Origin: Nitrospira sp.
GTDB taxonomy: Bacteria > Nitrospirota > Nitrospiria > Nitrospirales > Nitrospiraceae
Assembly: GCA_024998685.1 (NCBI GenBank)
Contig: JACOEH010000003.1
Location: 62,001-126,000, forward strand
DNA: 64,000 nucleotides
Direction: 5' to 3'
Shown: positions 47,125-56,026 of the stretch, in pieces
Position numbering within the stretch: position 1 is the stretch's first letter
How the letters are laid out: each line of letters begins with the position of its first letter
Program-made: the position numbers and the translations under genes
Notes under the pieces: model-generated
Databases searched by the model: none
What the model was told of the DNA's origin: nothing
Seen by the model: only the letters and a program-made list of their open reading frames with translations

Positions 47125-47754
47125 TCAGCCTTGCGCAGGTGGCGTGACTACTAGCACCTCATTCGAACAAGGACTTTCCGAGTCGCCCCCTTCGTCTCCA
47201 TAGGCACTGATTGCAAAGAAATAGGGTGTGTTAGGATCGAGCCCGGTAATTATGGCCGGTGGGGATTCGACCGATTGACTTTCCTCATAGGAACATGATC
47301 CAGGATTTCCGGATGACTGTCTTCCGTAATAAACAGCGTAACCAGCCACCTTAGGATCAGGGTTCGGATCCCAATTCAATCGTGCGGTAGCGCCGGTCGG
47401 CGTGGAAGTCACAGAGATCGCCGGCTCTTCCTCTCCATCAACAGATTCCGCTATGGCTGCAGGATCAAATTCTTCGATTGCACTTGCGGTCACGTCTTCT
47501 GTTGTTGATGTTGCTTCAGGATTTTCCTCGGCAGGAGGTTCCTCAGAATCCGATGGCGCACCACCACCCGGTTGAGTGTCGGTTGGTTCGGCTGGTGTAG
47601 AAAGAGACGAAATCATCGGCCCACCTTGTCCGTCGTCACCACATCCGGCTAGTGGGAGGGCGATAAGGCTCAAAACTATCATCTGAGCTATCGCAGTCGA
47701 AAAGTTTCGATGGACGAGACCAAGCGAAAGCGCATTTTTCAGCATTAGCAACAC
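47125..47754 (-). CDS. Fibronectin type III lipoprotein
   Basis: 209 residues. Lipobox LPLAGC near residue 38 marks a lipoprotein. A low-complexity acidic Pro/Ser/Glu linker (residues about 45-110) precedes one FN3 domain (TARLNWDPNPDPKVAGYAVY, then ITGLDPNTPYFFAISAY), ending in a Cys that may pair with another. Likely an outer-membrane surface protein; ligand unknown. The start is uncertain among several Met codons between 47754 and 47680. Confidence 0.78.
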   Translation of the reverse strand: MLLMLKNALSLGLVHRNFSTAIAQMIVLSLIALPLAGCGDDGQGGPMISSLSTPAEPTDTQPGGGAPSDSEEPPAEENPEATSTTEDVTASAIEEFDPAAIAESVDGEEEPAISVTSTPTGATARLNWDPNPDPKVAGYAVYYGRQSSGNPGSCSYEESQSVESPPAIITGLDPNTPYFFAISAYGDEGGDSESPCSNEVLVVTPPAQG

Positions 47755-47957
47755 CCCTCAGAGTTATATGAATAATTTGTATGGAGCACATTGCTCCGAG
47801 TGACAAAGCAAGGGGTATGCCTAGGTATGAATAAAAAATAGCATTATTATTCATCATGTTATAAATCAACAGCGTTGTGAAGAATGTTAGGCGTGAAGGG
47901 TGCCACATTCAAGTCCTGTACGTCATCGTATCTATATCATGACCAACAGGAGGGGGA

Positions 47958-48806
47958 TCACGAGGAGTTATGTTGAGGCTCTGCTCGACCTCTAAAGAAT
48001 CGAAACAACAGGTAGCCGTTTATGAGAACTATGATCGATAAAATACTGTAGGTTGTTACCGCTGTAGCAAGATTGAGTTCTATGAGCACCCGGGACAGGC
48101 CGAATCCCACTACTAACCCATCGAATGCCATACAAATGCGTCTGAATGTTTCAGGATCCATCAATCGGATAAGGTAGGATCCGAGGGGAATACCAATGAT
48201 GACGCTCGGAACGATGTAAGGAATGATATCCATACTGCCGGCACTATAGAAGCCGATGAAGCCATATGCGATCGCTGTGAGGGAGGATTCGGCGACCCGA
48301 ATAACTCCCAAGGCAGCGCGGAAATCTTGTTTCGCGTATCCCTGATTGTTGAAGAGCAGGGCAAGGGGGGGGCCGGAAATGGTGGTGACCGAATAGAGTG
48401 TTCCGATTCCCATTCCAAACGGGATCGCAATAGCCTTTTCGGCTTGAATGGGTCTTCGGATGCCGGCGGCTTGAAGGAGGATCAACGGCAATAAAAAGAA
48501 ATAGGTGACGAATTTAATCCATGCGGGCTGCACCAAAAAGAGAATATAGCTGCCAATGCCGATTCCGACAACCAGACCGATCAGAATGGGGGCCACGCGC
48601 CGCCAGATATTCGGGATACTGTTTCGATTCATGAACAGGACATATCCATTGATGACGAGTTCGATCAGCACGAGGGCAGGGTTCAAGATGCGATTGGTGT
48701 AGAACAGCAAGGCCACAGGAACGGTAATAGAGGAAAAGCCGTACCCTAAGGCGCCGTTCACCGTCGCTGCAATAAACGTAATGAGGACAAGAATGGTTGT
48801 GTCCAT
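47958..48806 (-). CDS. TauE/SafE-family membrane permease
   Basis: 282-residue membrane protein with about eight hydrophobic segments (ILVLITFIAATVNGALGYGF at the start, then LIGLVVGIGIGSYILFLV and FGMGIGTLYSVTTISGPP). The ISGPPLALLF segment matches the conserved TauE pattern. Members export sulfite or organosulfonates. It ends a two-gene operon, 6 bp after the Rrf2 gene stop, so it is likely regulated by it. Confidence 0.9.
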   Translation of the reverse strand: MDTTILVLITFIAATVNGALGYGFSSITVPVALLFYTNRILNPALVLIELVINGYVLFMNRNSIPNIWRRVAPILIGLVVGIGIGSYILFLVQPAWIKFVTYFFLLPLILLQAAGIRRPIQAEKAIAIPFGMGIGTLYSVTTISGPPLALLFNNQGYAKQDFRAALGVIRVAESSLTAIAYGFIGFYSAGSMDIIPYIVPSVIIGIPLGSYLIRLMDPETFRRICMAFDGLVVGFGLSRVLIELNLATAVTTYSILSIIVLINGYLLFRFFRGRAEPQHNSS

Positions 48807-48812
48807 GAGTGG

Positions 48813-49247
48813 TTAGCTTTTGGGATGGTCTGCGGCAAAGTCGGCAAGCGAATAGTGATCGAGGATTCCTGCAATCGCATCACGGACCGTGCCCATGATT
48901 TGCTGCACGGGACACCGCGTCTTATTCGCATAGGGACAATCGCTACATTTCTGGTACGCAGTCTTACTGACACAGCCGATCGGTGCCAGCGGACCATCGA
49001 GTAAGCGTATGACTTGACCGAGTGTGATCTCATTCGGTTGCTTAATAAGGGTATATCCTCCGTTCACCCCCCGTCGGCTGGAGATGAGCCCGGCTCGTTT
49101 GAGTGTCAGAAGAATCTGCTCTAAGAATTCAACGGGGATGCGCTGGCGAGCGGCAATGTCATGACGCTGCAGCGTTGCCTTTCCGTGGGCGAGCGTGAGC
49201 TCAAACAACGCCCGGAGACCATATTCACTTTTCTTCGAGAGCTTCAT
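48813..49247 (-). CDS. Rrf2-family transcriptional regulator with Cys ligands
   Basis: 144 residues. Winged helix (MKLSKKSEYGLRALFELTLA, then SSRRGVNGGYTL) and a three-to-four-Cys region (IGCVSK, QKCSDCPY, KTRCPVQ) that in IscR, NsrR and RsrR binds an Fe-S cluster. The DNA-binding wing Arg/Gly motif is intact. Stop lies 6 bp before the TauE gene. Target is inferred to be the permease operon; the signal (Fe-S state, NO or sulfur) is not known. Confidence 0.9.
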   Translation of the reverse strand: MKLSKKSEYGLRALFELTLAHGKATLQRHDIAARQRIPVEFLEQILLTLKRAGLISSRRGVNGGYTLIKQPNEITLGQVIRLLDGPLAPIGCVSKTAYQKCSDCPYANKTRCPVQQIMGTVRDAIAGILDHYSLADFAADHPKS

Positions 49248-49531
49248 AAAGTAAAGTGAGTTTATCAACAACTTAGGGTAAGCCGCAGTGGTTCGTCAAG
49301 GTCAAAGTTTCCAGTGCGCAATTACTCGGCAATAGATCGGCGACCGCGACGCTATTGGAACGAAGATCGTCAGGGATGCGCCGTGCACCGTAAAGGGCTT
49401 ACGCCATATCGGGCGACCCATGAGACATCTCGACTGGCCTCCTCACTTCATGCGTCCACTCTTCCCAGCTTTTATTCCCTTTGTGGATTCATTAAGATAG
49501 GTATCCGGAATCCATCTCCTCAACGAGGCCA

Positions 49532-50896
49532 TTGTTGAAATCCAAGATCGTCTTTTCTTGCCAAACCTGTGGACATCAGGCGCCACGGTGGCTCGGTCGC
49601 TGTCCTGACTGCGGCGGCTGGAATACGATGAAAGAGGAGCGGCAATCGGCGACCGGAAAGGGGAGACCTGCTGCTATAAAGACAGTTCAGGCCGAGGCCA
49701 CGCCCATCGCTGAAATCGAAATAGTGGGAGAGGATCGTCGGCTTACCCGTATCGGTGAATTCGATCGTGTCCTGGGCGGTGGAGTGATTCCCGGCGCGGT
49801 CATCCTCATCGGCGGCGATCCTGGAATCGGGAAGACGACGCTGCTCTTGCAGGTCTTGCCACGGTTGGCGACTAAAGAGGCGCCGGCTCTTTACGTCTCA
49901 GGGGAAGAGTCGCCCCGGCAAATCAAGATGAGGGGACAGCGGCTAGGCATCGAGCATCCGCTTCTGTTGATTTTGGCCGAAACTTCCCTTGAACAGATTC
50001 TGAAAGCAATCCAGGAAATTGGGCCGGCTGCCGTCGTGATCGATTCGATTCAGACAGTGTATACGGAACAAATAACTTCCGCTCCCGGTAGCATTAGTCA
50101 AGTTCAGGAGGTTGCCGGACAGTTGATGTGGTTTGCAAAACGAGCAGGGGTCCCGGTCTTTATCATCGGGCACGTGACCAAAGAGGGAGCGATCGCCGGG
50201 CCACGGCTATTGGAACATATCGCCGATACGGTCTTGTACTTTGAAGGAGATAAAGGACATAGCTACCGGATTCTCCGCGCCGTGAAGAATCGTTTTGGAT
50301 CGACGAATGAAATTGGGGTGTTCGAAATGAAGGATGCGGGGCTCGAAGAGGTCAGCAATCCTTCGGAATTGTTTTTAGCGGAACGCCCTGAACGGAGTAC
50401 CGGATCTGTGGTGGTGTCAAGTCTCGAAGGTACGAGACCGATCTTGGTTGAGCTGCAAGCGTTGGTGTCCTCAACCACCTATGCGATGCCCAAACGAGTG
50501 GCGAATGGAGTCGAGGTCAATCGAGTCTCGTTGTTGCTCGCCGTGATGGAGAAACGGTTGGGAGCGCATCTTTCCGGACAGGATGTGTATGTGAATGTCG
50601 TTGGAGGCCTGCATATCGACGAACCGGCGATTGACTTGGGGATCGTCGCAGCAATCACATCGAGTTTACGGGAGGTGCCTGTCGAGCCGGGGACGTTACT
50701 ATTGGGAGAAGTAGGCTTAGGAGGTGAGGTACGTGCGGTCAGTCAGGCTGAATTGCGCATCCGCGAGTCCGCCAAGATGGGGTTCAAACGATGCATTCTG
50801 CCTGAACGAAATCTGACGAAGCTCGATCCCATCGACGGTATGGAGCTGATCGGTATTCAGGAAGTGCGGGAGGCATTGGATGTGGTGTTGGCGTGA
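49532..50896 (+). CDS. radA: DNA repair protein RadA
   Basis: 454-residue RecA-like helicase that promotes branch migration in recombination. N-terminal zinc finger FSCQTCGHQAPRWLGRCPDC, Walker A GGDPGIGKTT near residue 96, the KNRFGST motif near 255, and a C-terminal Lon-like domain (DVYVNVVGGLHIDEPAID). Start is a TTG at 49532 (or 49535), since no closer ATG gives the zinc-finger N-terminus. It leads a same-strand run to 56767. Confidence 0.96.
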   Translation: MLKSKIVFSCQTCGHQAPRWLGRCPDCGGWNTMKEERQSATGKGRPAAIKTVQAEATPIAEIEIVGEDRRLTRIGEFDRVLGGGVIPGAVILIGGDPGIGKTTLLLQVLPRLATKEAPALYVSGEESPRQIKMRGQRLGIEHPLLLILAETSLEQILKAIQEIGPAAVVIDSIQTVYTEQITSAPGSISQVQEVAGQLMWFAKRAGVPVFIIGHVTKEGAIAGPRLLEHIADTVLYFEGDKGHSYRILRAVKNRFGSTNEIGVFEMKDAGLEEVSNPSELFLAERPERSTGSVVVSSLEGTRPILVELQALVSSTTYAMPKRVANGVEVNRVSLLLAVMEKRLGAHLSGQDVYVNVVGGLHIDEPAIDLGIVAAITSSLREVPVEPGTLLLGEVGLGGEVRAVSQAELRIRESAKMGFKRCILPERNLTKLDPIDGMELIGIQEVREALDVVLA

Positions 50897-50901
50897 AGAG
50901 A

Positions 50902-51092
50902 GGCATGACGAAGCGGAAGGGTCTCTGTGCTCGCCCAACGCGCGGTCATCTCACCCGTCCGCCCCGGTGCGCCGAGACGCACCGTGTACCACGCGGAAAG
51001 CCCTCGCTTGGGAAAAGACGCGCCTTGGCGCGTCGAGGGTTGGGTGGGTGAAACATTGCGCGCAGTAAGAGACCCTTCCACTCCGTCATGCC
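50902..51092. repeat. MITE-like palindromic repeat, about 191 bp
   Basis: Left arm 50902-50925 and right arm 51069-51092 form a 24-bp inverted repeat with 22 matches (start GGCATGACG / CGTCATGCC at the far end). The interior continues as an imperfect palindrome with GCGC-rich blocks (GACGCGCCTTGGCGCGTC). It lies between radA (stop 50894-50896) and the next gene (51116). The open frame across it from 50927 is an extension, not the gene start. It is about the length of the element at 2779 but its arms are unrelated in sequence. Confidence 0.65.
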
Positions 51093-51115
51093 ACAGGGGG
51101 ATTGCGGAGAAGAGG

Positions 51116-51952
51116 ATGCTGAAACGCGCCTATCCCCTTACATTTTTAACGGCGTTCTGGCTCCTCCTCGCCGCATGCGCGCTGTTTGCGCCGAAGCATG
51201 AAGCGCCGCCGCTTAAGCAGGTGACCGCCGAAGAACTGATCGTGCTGTTGCATCAGCGAGAAGCCGCCGTTCATTCCATGAAAGGTCTGTTCAGCGCGAA
51301 AGTACGAGGTGGACTTATTCCCATTGTCTCACGAATCGAGGGCACGGTTTATTACCGTCACCCGAACGCTTTGCGGTTGAGAGGGTTTACTCCTCTCGGG
51401 AACGAGCTATTCGACTTTGTTCAAGCTGATGATCTGTACAAACTCCGTTTGCCTCTCGAAGGAAAAACCTATGCCGGTCACCAGTCCGACATGAAAGATG
51501 CAGGAAAGCTGGCTCGATTTTCTCAATTGAGTGTATGGGCGGTAGGTGGCGTATTGGGGATGAACTCCGTTGCCAAGGATGAAATGGTGAAGGTCGTGGA
51601 AGAGAAAGGCCGATATCGTCTCGACGTCTATGCGTCGGTAACCGGGGGAACGAGCCCTTCGCGTCCTCCGATCCGATGCCTATGGTTTGACCGCCGATTG
51701 CTGGTGGTCCAAGAAGAGTGGTTTGGGTCGAGTGGGGAGGTCGAGGCGACGATTCAGTATGACGATTTTAGGCCGATCGAAGAGGCGGGAAGTATTCAGG
51801 CAGAGGCTATGGGTGATCAGGATGTTCGACTATTCCGTCCCTTCAAGATTTTTCTGGAAGACGGACGTGGACAAGGCTCAGTGCAAGTCACCTTCCACGA
51901 GATGCATCACAATCAAGCCATACGGGCAGAGGACTTGGGTCAGGTCTCATAA
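51116..51952 (+). CDS. LolB-like outer-membrane lipoprotein
   Basis: 278 residues from the ATG at 51116, which follows AGAGG. The signal ends in LLAAC (lipobox, Cys about residue 20). The rest has the beta-strand pattern of LolA/LolB-like or DUF4292 proteins: LFSAKVRGGLIPIVSRIEG, then YRHPNALRLRGFTPLGNEL and IQYDDFRPIEEAGSIQAEA. It may carry or assemble lipoproteins. It lies 6 bp before tsaB. Confident as a lipoprotein, less so as LolB. Confidence 0.7.
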   Translation: MLKRAYPLTFLTAFWLLLAACALFAPKHEAPPLKQVTAEELIVLLHQREAAVHSMKGLFSAKVRGGLIPIVSRIEGTVYYRHPNALRLRGFTPLGNELFDFVQADDLYKLRLPLEGKTYAGHQSDMKDAGKLARFSQLSVWAVGGVLGMNSVAKDEMVKVVEEKGRYRLDVYASVTGGTSPSRPPIRCLWFDRRLLVVQEEWFGSSGEVEATIQYDDFRPIEEAGSIQAEAMGDQDVRLFRPFKIFLEDGRGQGSVQVTFHEMHHNQAIRAEDLGQVS

Positions 51953-51958
51953 TCCTCG

Positions 51959-52735
51959 ATGAAAATCCTTGCGGTTGAAACGGTCACGAGGTGGCAGAGT
52001 GTTGCAATTCTGGGAGATGACCTTATCCTCGCGACGCATGAGCAAGAGGCCGGTGGTGCTCAAGACTCTCTCCTTTTGCCCACTATCGATCGATTGCTGT
52101 CTCAATCCGGACTGCAGCTCAACGATCTCAGTGGTCTTGCCTGTTCGATTGGCCCGGGTTCGTTTACCGGTATCCGAGTGGGAATTGCAACATGCCTAGG
52201 ACTTCGGGGAGCCACTGATCTTCCTCTCACGCTGGTGCCGACACTGGAAGCCATGGCGAGGAGTCTGGAAGCGGCAACTGTTCCTATCTGTCCGACGTTG
52301 GTCAGTCGTCGTGGGGAAGTCTACTGGGCGATTTTTCGTTGGGCAGAGGGTCAGGGATTGAATCGTGTGCTGAGCGAACAAGTAGGAACCCCACAAGCGT
52401 TAGCGCAGAGCCTCATCGAACACACGATAGTATTTGGATCCGGATGGTCGTCGATGGGACATGAAATTCAAGCGGCATTGCCGCCGTCAGTCACCGTCAC
52501 GGTGGGGCCCGATCGAGCCTTCAGACCTTCCGCTATTCAAGTCGCACGTATCGGAATGGAACGACTTCGACGAGGTGAAATTGCCGGAGATCTGGTTGCG
52601 CCGCTCTATGTCCAGCAGACCGAAGCTGAAATTCAATACGAACGAGGCGGTTCGCCTCTTGCGAGACGTCGGCAAAGGGTTGAAACCAAGATTGCTGAAC
52701 GATTGGCTCGTGGCCGTCGGCGGTCGCCTCTGTAG
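51959..52735 (+). CDS. tsaB: tRNA t6A biosynthesis protein TsaB
   Basis: 258-residue ASKHA-fold partner of TsaD in forming N6-threonylcarbamoyl-adenosine at tRNA position 37. Recognisable: MKILAVETVTRWQSVAIL, GLACSIGPGSFTGIRVG and PICPTLVSRRGEVYWAIF. It lacks a full ATP-binding site, as expected. ATG at 51959. Its stop is 5 bp before rimI. TsaD is at 63059, outside this operon. Confidence 0.94.
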   Translation: MKILAVETVTRWQSVAILGDDLILATHEQEAGGAQDSLLLPTIDRLLSQSGLQLNDLSGLACSIGPGSFTGIRVGIATCLGLRGATDLPLTLVPTLEAMARSLEAATVPICPTLVSRRGEVYWAIFRWAEGQGLNRVLSEQVGTPQALAQSLIEHTIVFGSGWSSMGHEIQAALPPSVTVTVGPDRAFRPSAIQVARIGMERLRRGEIAGDLVAPLYVQQTEAEIQYERGGSPLARRRQRVETKIAERLARGRRRSPL

Positions 52736-52740
52736 GGAAT

Positions 52741-53250
52741 GTGAGCAGACACATCGTGTTTTCCGAATTTGAGATTGTCCCGGCGACACCGGATATGGTG
52801 GAAGACATTCTTGCTTTGGAAGAGGCTTGCTTCTCATCGCCCTGGACGCGCAAAATACTGGAAGGTGAGTTGACGGGCAACCAATTCGCGCACTTTCTCG
52901 TCGCGATGCGTCACGAGCAGTCAAAAACAAAGACGGAACCCACGATTATCGGGTATCATTGTTTCTGGATCGTCTTTGAAGAGTTGCGACTGATGAATCT
53001 TGCGGTGCAAGCGTCGATGCGGAGAAGAGGAATTGGATGGGCACTTGTCACTGAAGCCTTCCGCTTAGGATTGGAACAATCCGCGACTCGCGCGGTCCTC
53101 GAAGTGAGAGCCTCGAACGAGCCCGCGCGCATTCTCTATACTCGTATGGGTTTCGCGCAGATCAGCCGACGCCCTCATTATTATACGAATCCCACCGAAG
53201 ATGCCGTGCTGATGGAAATGAATCCGCTCATGATATCGAGCGGCCGGTAG
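52741..53250 (+). CDS. rimI: Ribosomal protein S18-alanine N-acetyltransferase
   Basis: 169-residue GNAT acetyltransferase. FEEACFSSPWTRKILEGEL-type N-terminus, the acetyl-CoA loop MRRRGIGWALV and the ARILYTRMGFAQISRRPHYY end are typical. It acetylates the N-terminus of S18. The start is GTG at 52741. It follows tsaB closely, a pairing seen in many genomes. Confidence 0.92.
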   Translation: MSRHIVFSEFEIVPATPDMVEDILALEEACFSSPWTRKILEGELTGNQFAHFLVAMRHEQSKTKTEPTIIGYHCFWIVFEELRLMNLAVQASMRRRGIGWALVTEAFRLGLEQSATRAVLEVRASNEPARILYTRMGFAQISRRPHYYTNPTEDAVLMEMNPLMISSGR

Positions 53251-53320
53251 AGTGTCAGGAGTTTTGCCTCAGGAGGTGAATCAGCTTCGACAGACTCACT
53301 TTAACCAGGGAGGTGTCGTG

Positions 53321-53560
53321 ATGTTGACGGAAGATGCGATTGTCGAACAGCTTCGCCACTCCAACAACGAATTCCGGGAACTCGAAGCGTCCCACCATCG
53401 CCTGGACATTGAACTTAACGAGCTGCAGAAACGCCATGTTCTCACGCCGTCCGAAGAAATCGAGAAAAAGCGGATGCAAAAAGAAAAATTGGCGAAGAAA
53501 GACAAGCTTGCAGAACTGATTCGCCTCTACCGCGAGCAAAGGCTGGAGCCGGCGCGGTAG
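53321..53560 (+). CDS. DUF465 (YdcH-like) protein
   Basis: 79 residues, helical hairpin. IVEQLRHSNNEFRELEASHH and LTPSEEIEKKRMQKEKLAKK match DUF465; role unknown. The ATG at 53321 has AGGGAGGTGTCG before it, so the upstream open frame from 53252 is not used. It is followed 45 bp later by tatC. Confidence 0.82.
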   Translation: MLTEDAIVEQLRHSNNEFRELEASHHRLDIELNELQKRHVLTPSEEIEKKRMQKEKLAKKDKLAELIRLYREQRLEPAR

Positions 53561-53605
53561 AAGGCCGATCGGCCACCGACTCTGCAGGCGGCTGAATCCG
53601 TCGAT

Positions 53606-54382
53606 ATGGAACAGACTATCCATCCGCTTGCTTCCCACATCCAAGCCGTCAAACGACGACTGATCATCATTGGTGCGACAGTCTTGAGTGCGTTGGTGCT
53701 GACTTTCTCTTTTTCCTCCGAAATGGTAGCGTGGCTCAACAGACCCTTTTCCAACCAACTAGTGTTTTACGGTCCCACGGAGGCATTGTTCGCTTCGATT
53801 AAAGTGTCGTTGCTGGCGGCTCTCATCCTCAGCTTGCCGGTCATTTTTTATCAGTGTTGGAAGTTCATCGAGCCCGCTCTGTTACCGAAGGAACAGCGTT
53901 GGGCGATTCCGCTATTCATGGTGGCGGGAGGGCTGTTTGCGTTGGGGTTGGTCTTCTGCAATGTGGTGATTTTGCCGCTGGTGATCGACCTGTTCGTGAG
54001 TTTCGGACTTGATCGTGATATCACTCCCCAGTTGAGCGTCGGTACCTATATTGATTTTAACGTGAAATTTCTGCTCATCTTCGGCTGTGCCTTCGAACTC
54101 CCCTTGGCCATGAGTCTCGCGGCTATGGCGGGAGCGGCATCAGCAGACTTGTTCGCTCGTTACCGTAAACATGCTGTGTTGTTGTGTCTCATTATCTCCG
54201 CCATCGTCACTCCTGACGCAACGCTCTTTACCATGCTTTTGATGGCGGTGCCTTTGATGGCGTTGTATGAGATCGGGATTCTCGGCGCCCGGCTTTTTGG
54301 GCGGAATCAGGACTCAGGGGGGATCGATTTGCCGCTCGATCCGGATCTGCCGATCAACACCGCCGGAACGAGACTACGATGA
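53606..54382 (+). CDS. tatC: Twin-arginine translocase subunit TatC
   Basis: 258-residue membrane protein with six hydrophobic segments (RLIIIGATVLSALVLTFSFS, then ASIKVSLLAALILSLPVIFY and so on). The N-terminal Glu/His region and the WKFIEPALLPKEQR loop with its conserved Pro-Glu are visible. It receives folded proteins with twin-Arg signals; no tatA or tatB is in the window. The next gene overlaps its stop by 4 bp. Confidence 0.94.
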   Translation: MEQTIHPLASHIQAVKRRLIIIGATVLSALVLTFSFSSEMVAWLNRPFSNQLVFYGPTEALFASIKVSLLAALILSLPVIFYQCWKFIEPALLPKEQRWAIPLFMVAGGLFALGLVFCNVVILPLVIDLFVSFGLDRDITPQLSVGTYIDFNVKFLLIFGCAFELPLAMSLAAMAGAASADLFARYRKHAVLLCLIISAIVTPDATLFTMLLMAVPLMALYEIGILGARLFGRNQDSGGIDLPLDPDLPINTAGTRLR

Positions 54383-55476
54383 GGCATGAGACTGTGAAGG
54401 TTCAACGCATATGCACGAGCGTTTGTGTGATATTGATATGGGGCGTACTTCTTTATTCGGCCGGTGGAGAGAGCCTTGAGGTCTCCAATCCGCCGGTGTC
54501 GCCTCCAACGTTGCGAGTTTCAGCATCTTCGGCGGCATCGGGCCTCTCCGAACAATCCGCAGCAAGCGTGCAGGCTCTTGTGATGGGAATCAATGGAGTC
54601 GTCTATGCCGGATCCTTCGGGCATGGGATTTTTCGCACTCCGGACCGTGGTGCGACGTGGGCTCGAGTAGGAGGCGGTATCACTGATCCTTTTATCTTGA
54701 GTTTGGCCTCCACGAAAGATGGAACAGTCTATGCCGGTACCTTCCGTGGTGGAGTGTTTCGTTCGCGTGATGGAGGAAACAGCTGGCAGCCTGTGAATGA
54801 GGGGCTCAAACGACTTGAAGTCAAGGCATTACTTGCGGTGGATCAGGAGCTGTTTGCCGGCACCGGAGACGGCGTATATCGCCTGTATGGATCCGAGGAT
54901 CATTGGATGCCTATGACGTCTGGCTTGGACGACATTCTGGTTCACGCACTCGCTCGCTCTGCAGATGGAACATTATTCGCTGGAACTTCCGGTAAAGGGA
55001 TCTTTCGGTTCAGCCCTCGCTCTACCGCGTGGATTCGTATGCAGCATGGGTTGAAGGACCACGAGGGCATGATTGAAAATTTCATTCGTGTTTTGGTGAT
55101 TGATCAGGACCAGAGTATTTTTGCCGGAACGTTCGATGGCGGAGTCTTTCGCAGCACCGACGGCGGACAGACTTGGCGACCGATCAGCCGGGCCCTGCCC
55201 AACGACTCTATTCGTGGCATCGTATTCAGTGATCAAGGAATGGTTGTAGCGACTGGAAACGGGATTTTTAAGACCATGGACAAGGGCAAGCAATGGATCC
55301 CCATGAATAACGGTCTGGAGACCCTTGCGGTACAAGTGTTGATTAAAGCCGGTGATAAAGGCTTGTATGCTGGGACAAGTTCAGGCGTATTTCGCAGCGA
55401 TGATGGTGTCTCCTGGATGGCCGTCAATCAAGGACTGGAGCTGGGAATCGCGCCACCGCCGTTTCTGTTTCGATAA
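54379..55476 (+). CDS. Exported beta-propeller (BNR/Ycf48-like) protein
   Basis: 365 residues with a hydrophobic N-terminus (ICTSVCVILIWGVLLYSAGG). Five or six repeats share the pattern VYAGTFRGGVFRSRDGGNSW, as in VYAGSFGHGIFRTPDRGATW and IFAGTFDGGVFRSTDGGQTW. This is the BNR/sortilin or Ycf48 propeller, usually a binding scaffold rather than a sialidase. The ATG overlaps tatC, and the signal suggests an envelope location. Cargo unknown. Confidence 0.85.
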   Translation: MRHETVKVQRICTSVCVILIWGVLLYSAGGESLEVSNPPVSPPTLRVSASSAASGLSEQSAASVQALVMGINGVVYAGSFGHGIFRTPDRGATWARVGGGITDPFILSLASTKDGTVYAGTFRGGVFRSRDGGNSWQPVNEGLKRLEVKALLAVDQELFAGTGDGVYRLYGSEDHWMPMTSGLDDILVHALARSADGTLFAGTSGKGIFRFSPRSTAWIRMQHGLKDHEGMIENFIRVLVIDQDQSIFAGTFDGGVFRSTDGGQTWRPISRALPNDSIRGIVFSDQGMVVATGNGIFKTMDKGKQWIPMNNGLETLAVQVLIKAGDKGLYAGTSSGVFRSDDGVSWMAVNQGLELGIAPPPFLFR

Positions 55477-55496
55477 TGGTAGAAAGGAAGAACGTG

Positions 55497-56009
55497 ATGA
55501 CTGATGTAGGCGAGAAGACACGGGCAACGATAGCCGTCACAAGTAAGGGACAACCCGTGGGAGAAATCGTGCTTAGATTTTTTCATGATGTGGCGCCCGG
55601 ACACGTCGACAACTTCGTCAAGCTTTCCCGAGAGGGATTTTATGATAGGACGACGTTTCACCGCGTCATCCCCGGTTTCATGATTCAGGGAGGAGACCCC
55701 AACAGTAAGAATTCCGACCGCTCATCCCATGGAATGGGTGGACCTGGCTATAAGGTGAAGGCAGAGTTCAACAGTACGCCGCACAAGCGAGGCATTGTCT
55801 CGATGGCTCGCGCGAACGATCCGGATAGCGCCGGGTCCCAGTTCTTTATTTGCGTTGCAGACGCCAATTTCCTCGATTGGCAATACACGGTATTTGGGGA
55901 GGTGGTCAGCGGAATGGAGGTGGCCGACAGGATCGTCAATATGAAGCGTGATGGGCATGACAATCCGCTGGAGCGGGCTGAGATGACCGTCACGATCAGT
56001 GAGGGGTGA
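55497..56009 (+). CDS. Cyclophilin-type peptidyl-prolyl isomerase
   Basis: 170-residue cyclophilin. TTFHRVIPGFMIQGGDP and GIVSMARANDPDSAGSQFF carry the catalytic Arg, Phe, Met and Gln residues. No signal peptide, so cytoplasmic. The ATG at 55497 has AAAGGAAGAACGTG before it; MVERKN from 55476 is less likely. It ends 17 bp before the next gene's GTG. Confidence 0.93.
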   Translation: MTDVGEKTRATIAVTSKGQPVGEIVLRFFHDVAPGHVDNFVKLSREGFYDRTTFHRVIPGFMIQGGDPNSKNSDRSSHGMGGPGYKVKAEFNSTPHKRGIVSMARANDPDSAGSQFFICVADANFLDWQYTVFGEVVSGMEVADRIVNMKRDGHDNPLERAEMTVTISEG

Positions 56010-56026
56010 ACGGGAAGGGAAGAGAA

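Noticed and set aside
47762..47957. A possible small gene between the FN3 lipoprotein and TauE genes
   Set aside because: The short frame overlaps the lipoprotein start, is A+T-rich and lacks a ribosome site; the stretch is more likely a promoter region.
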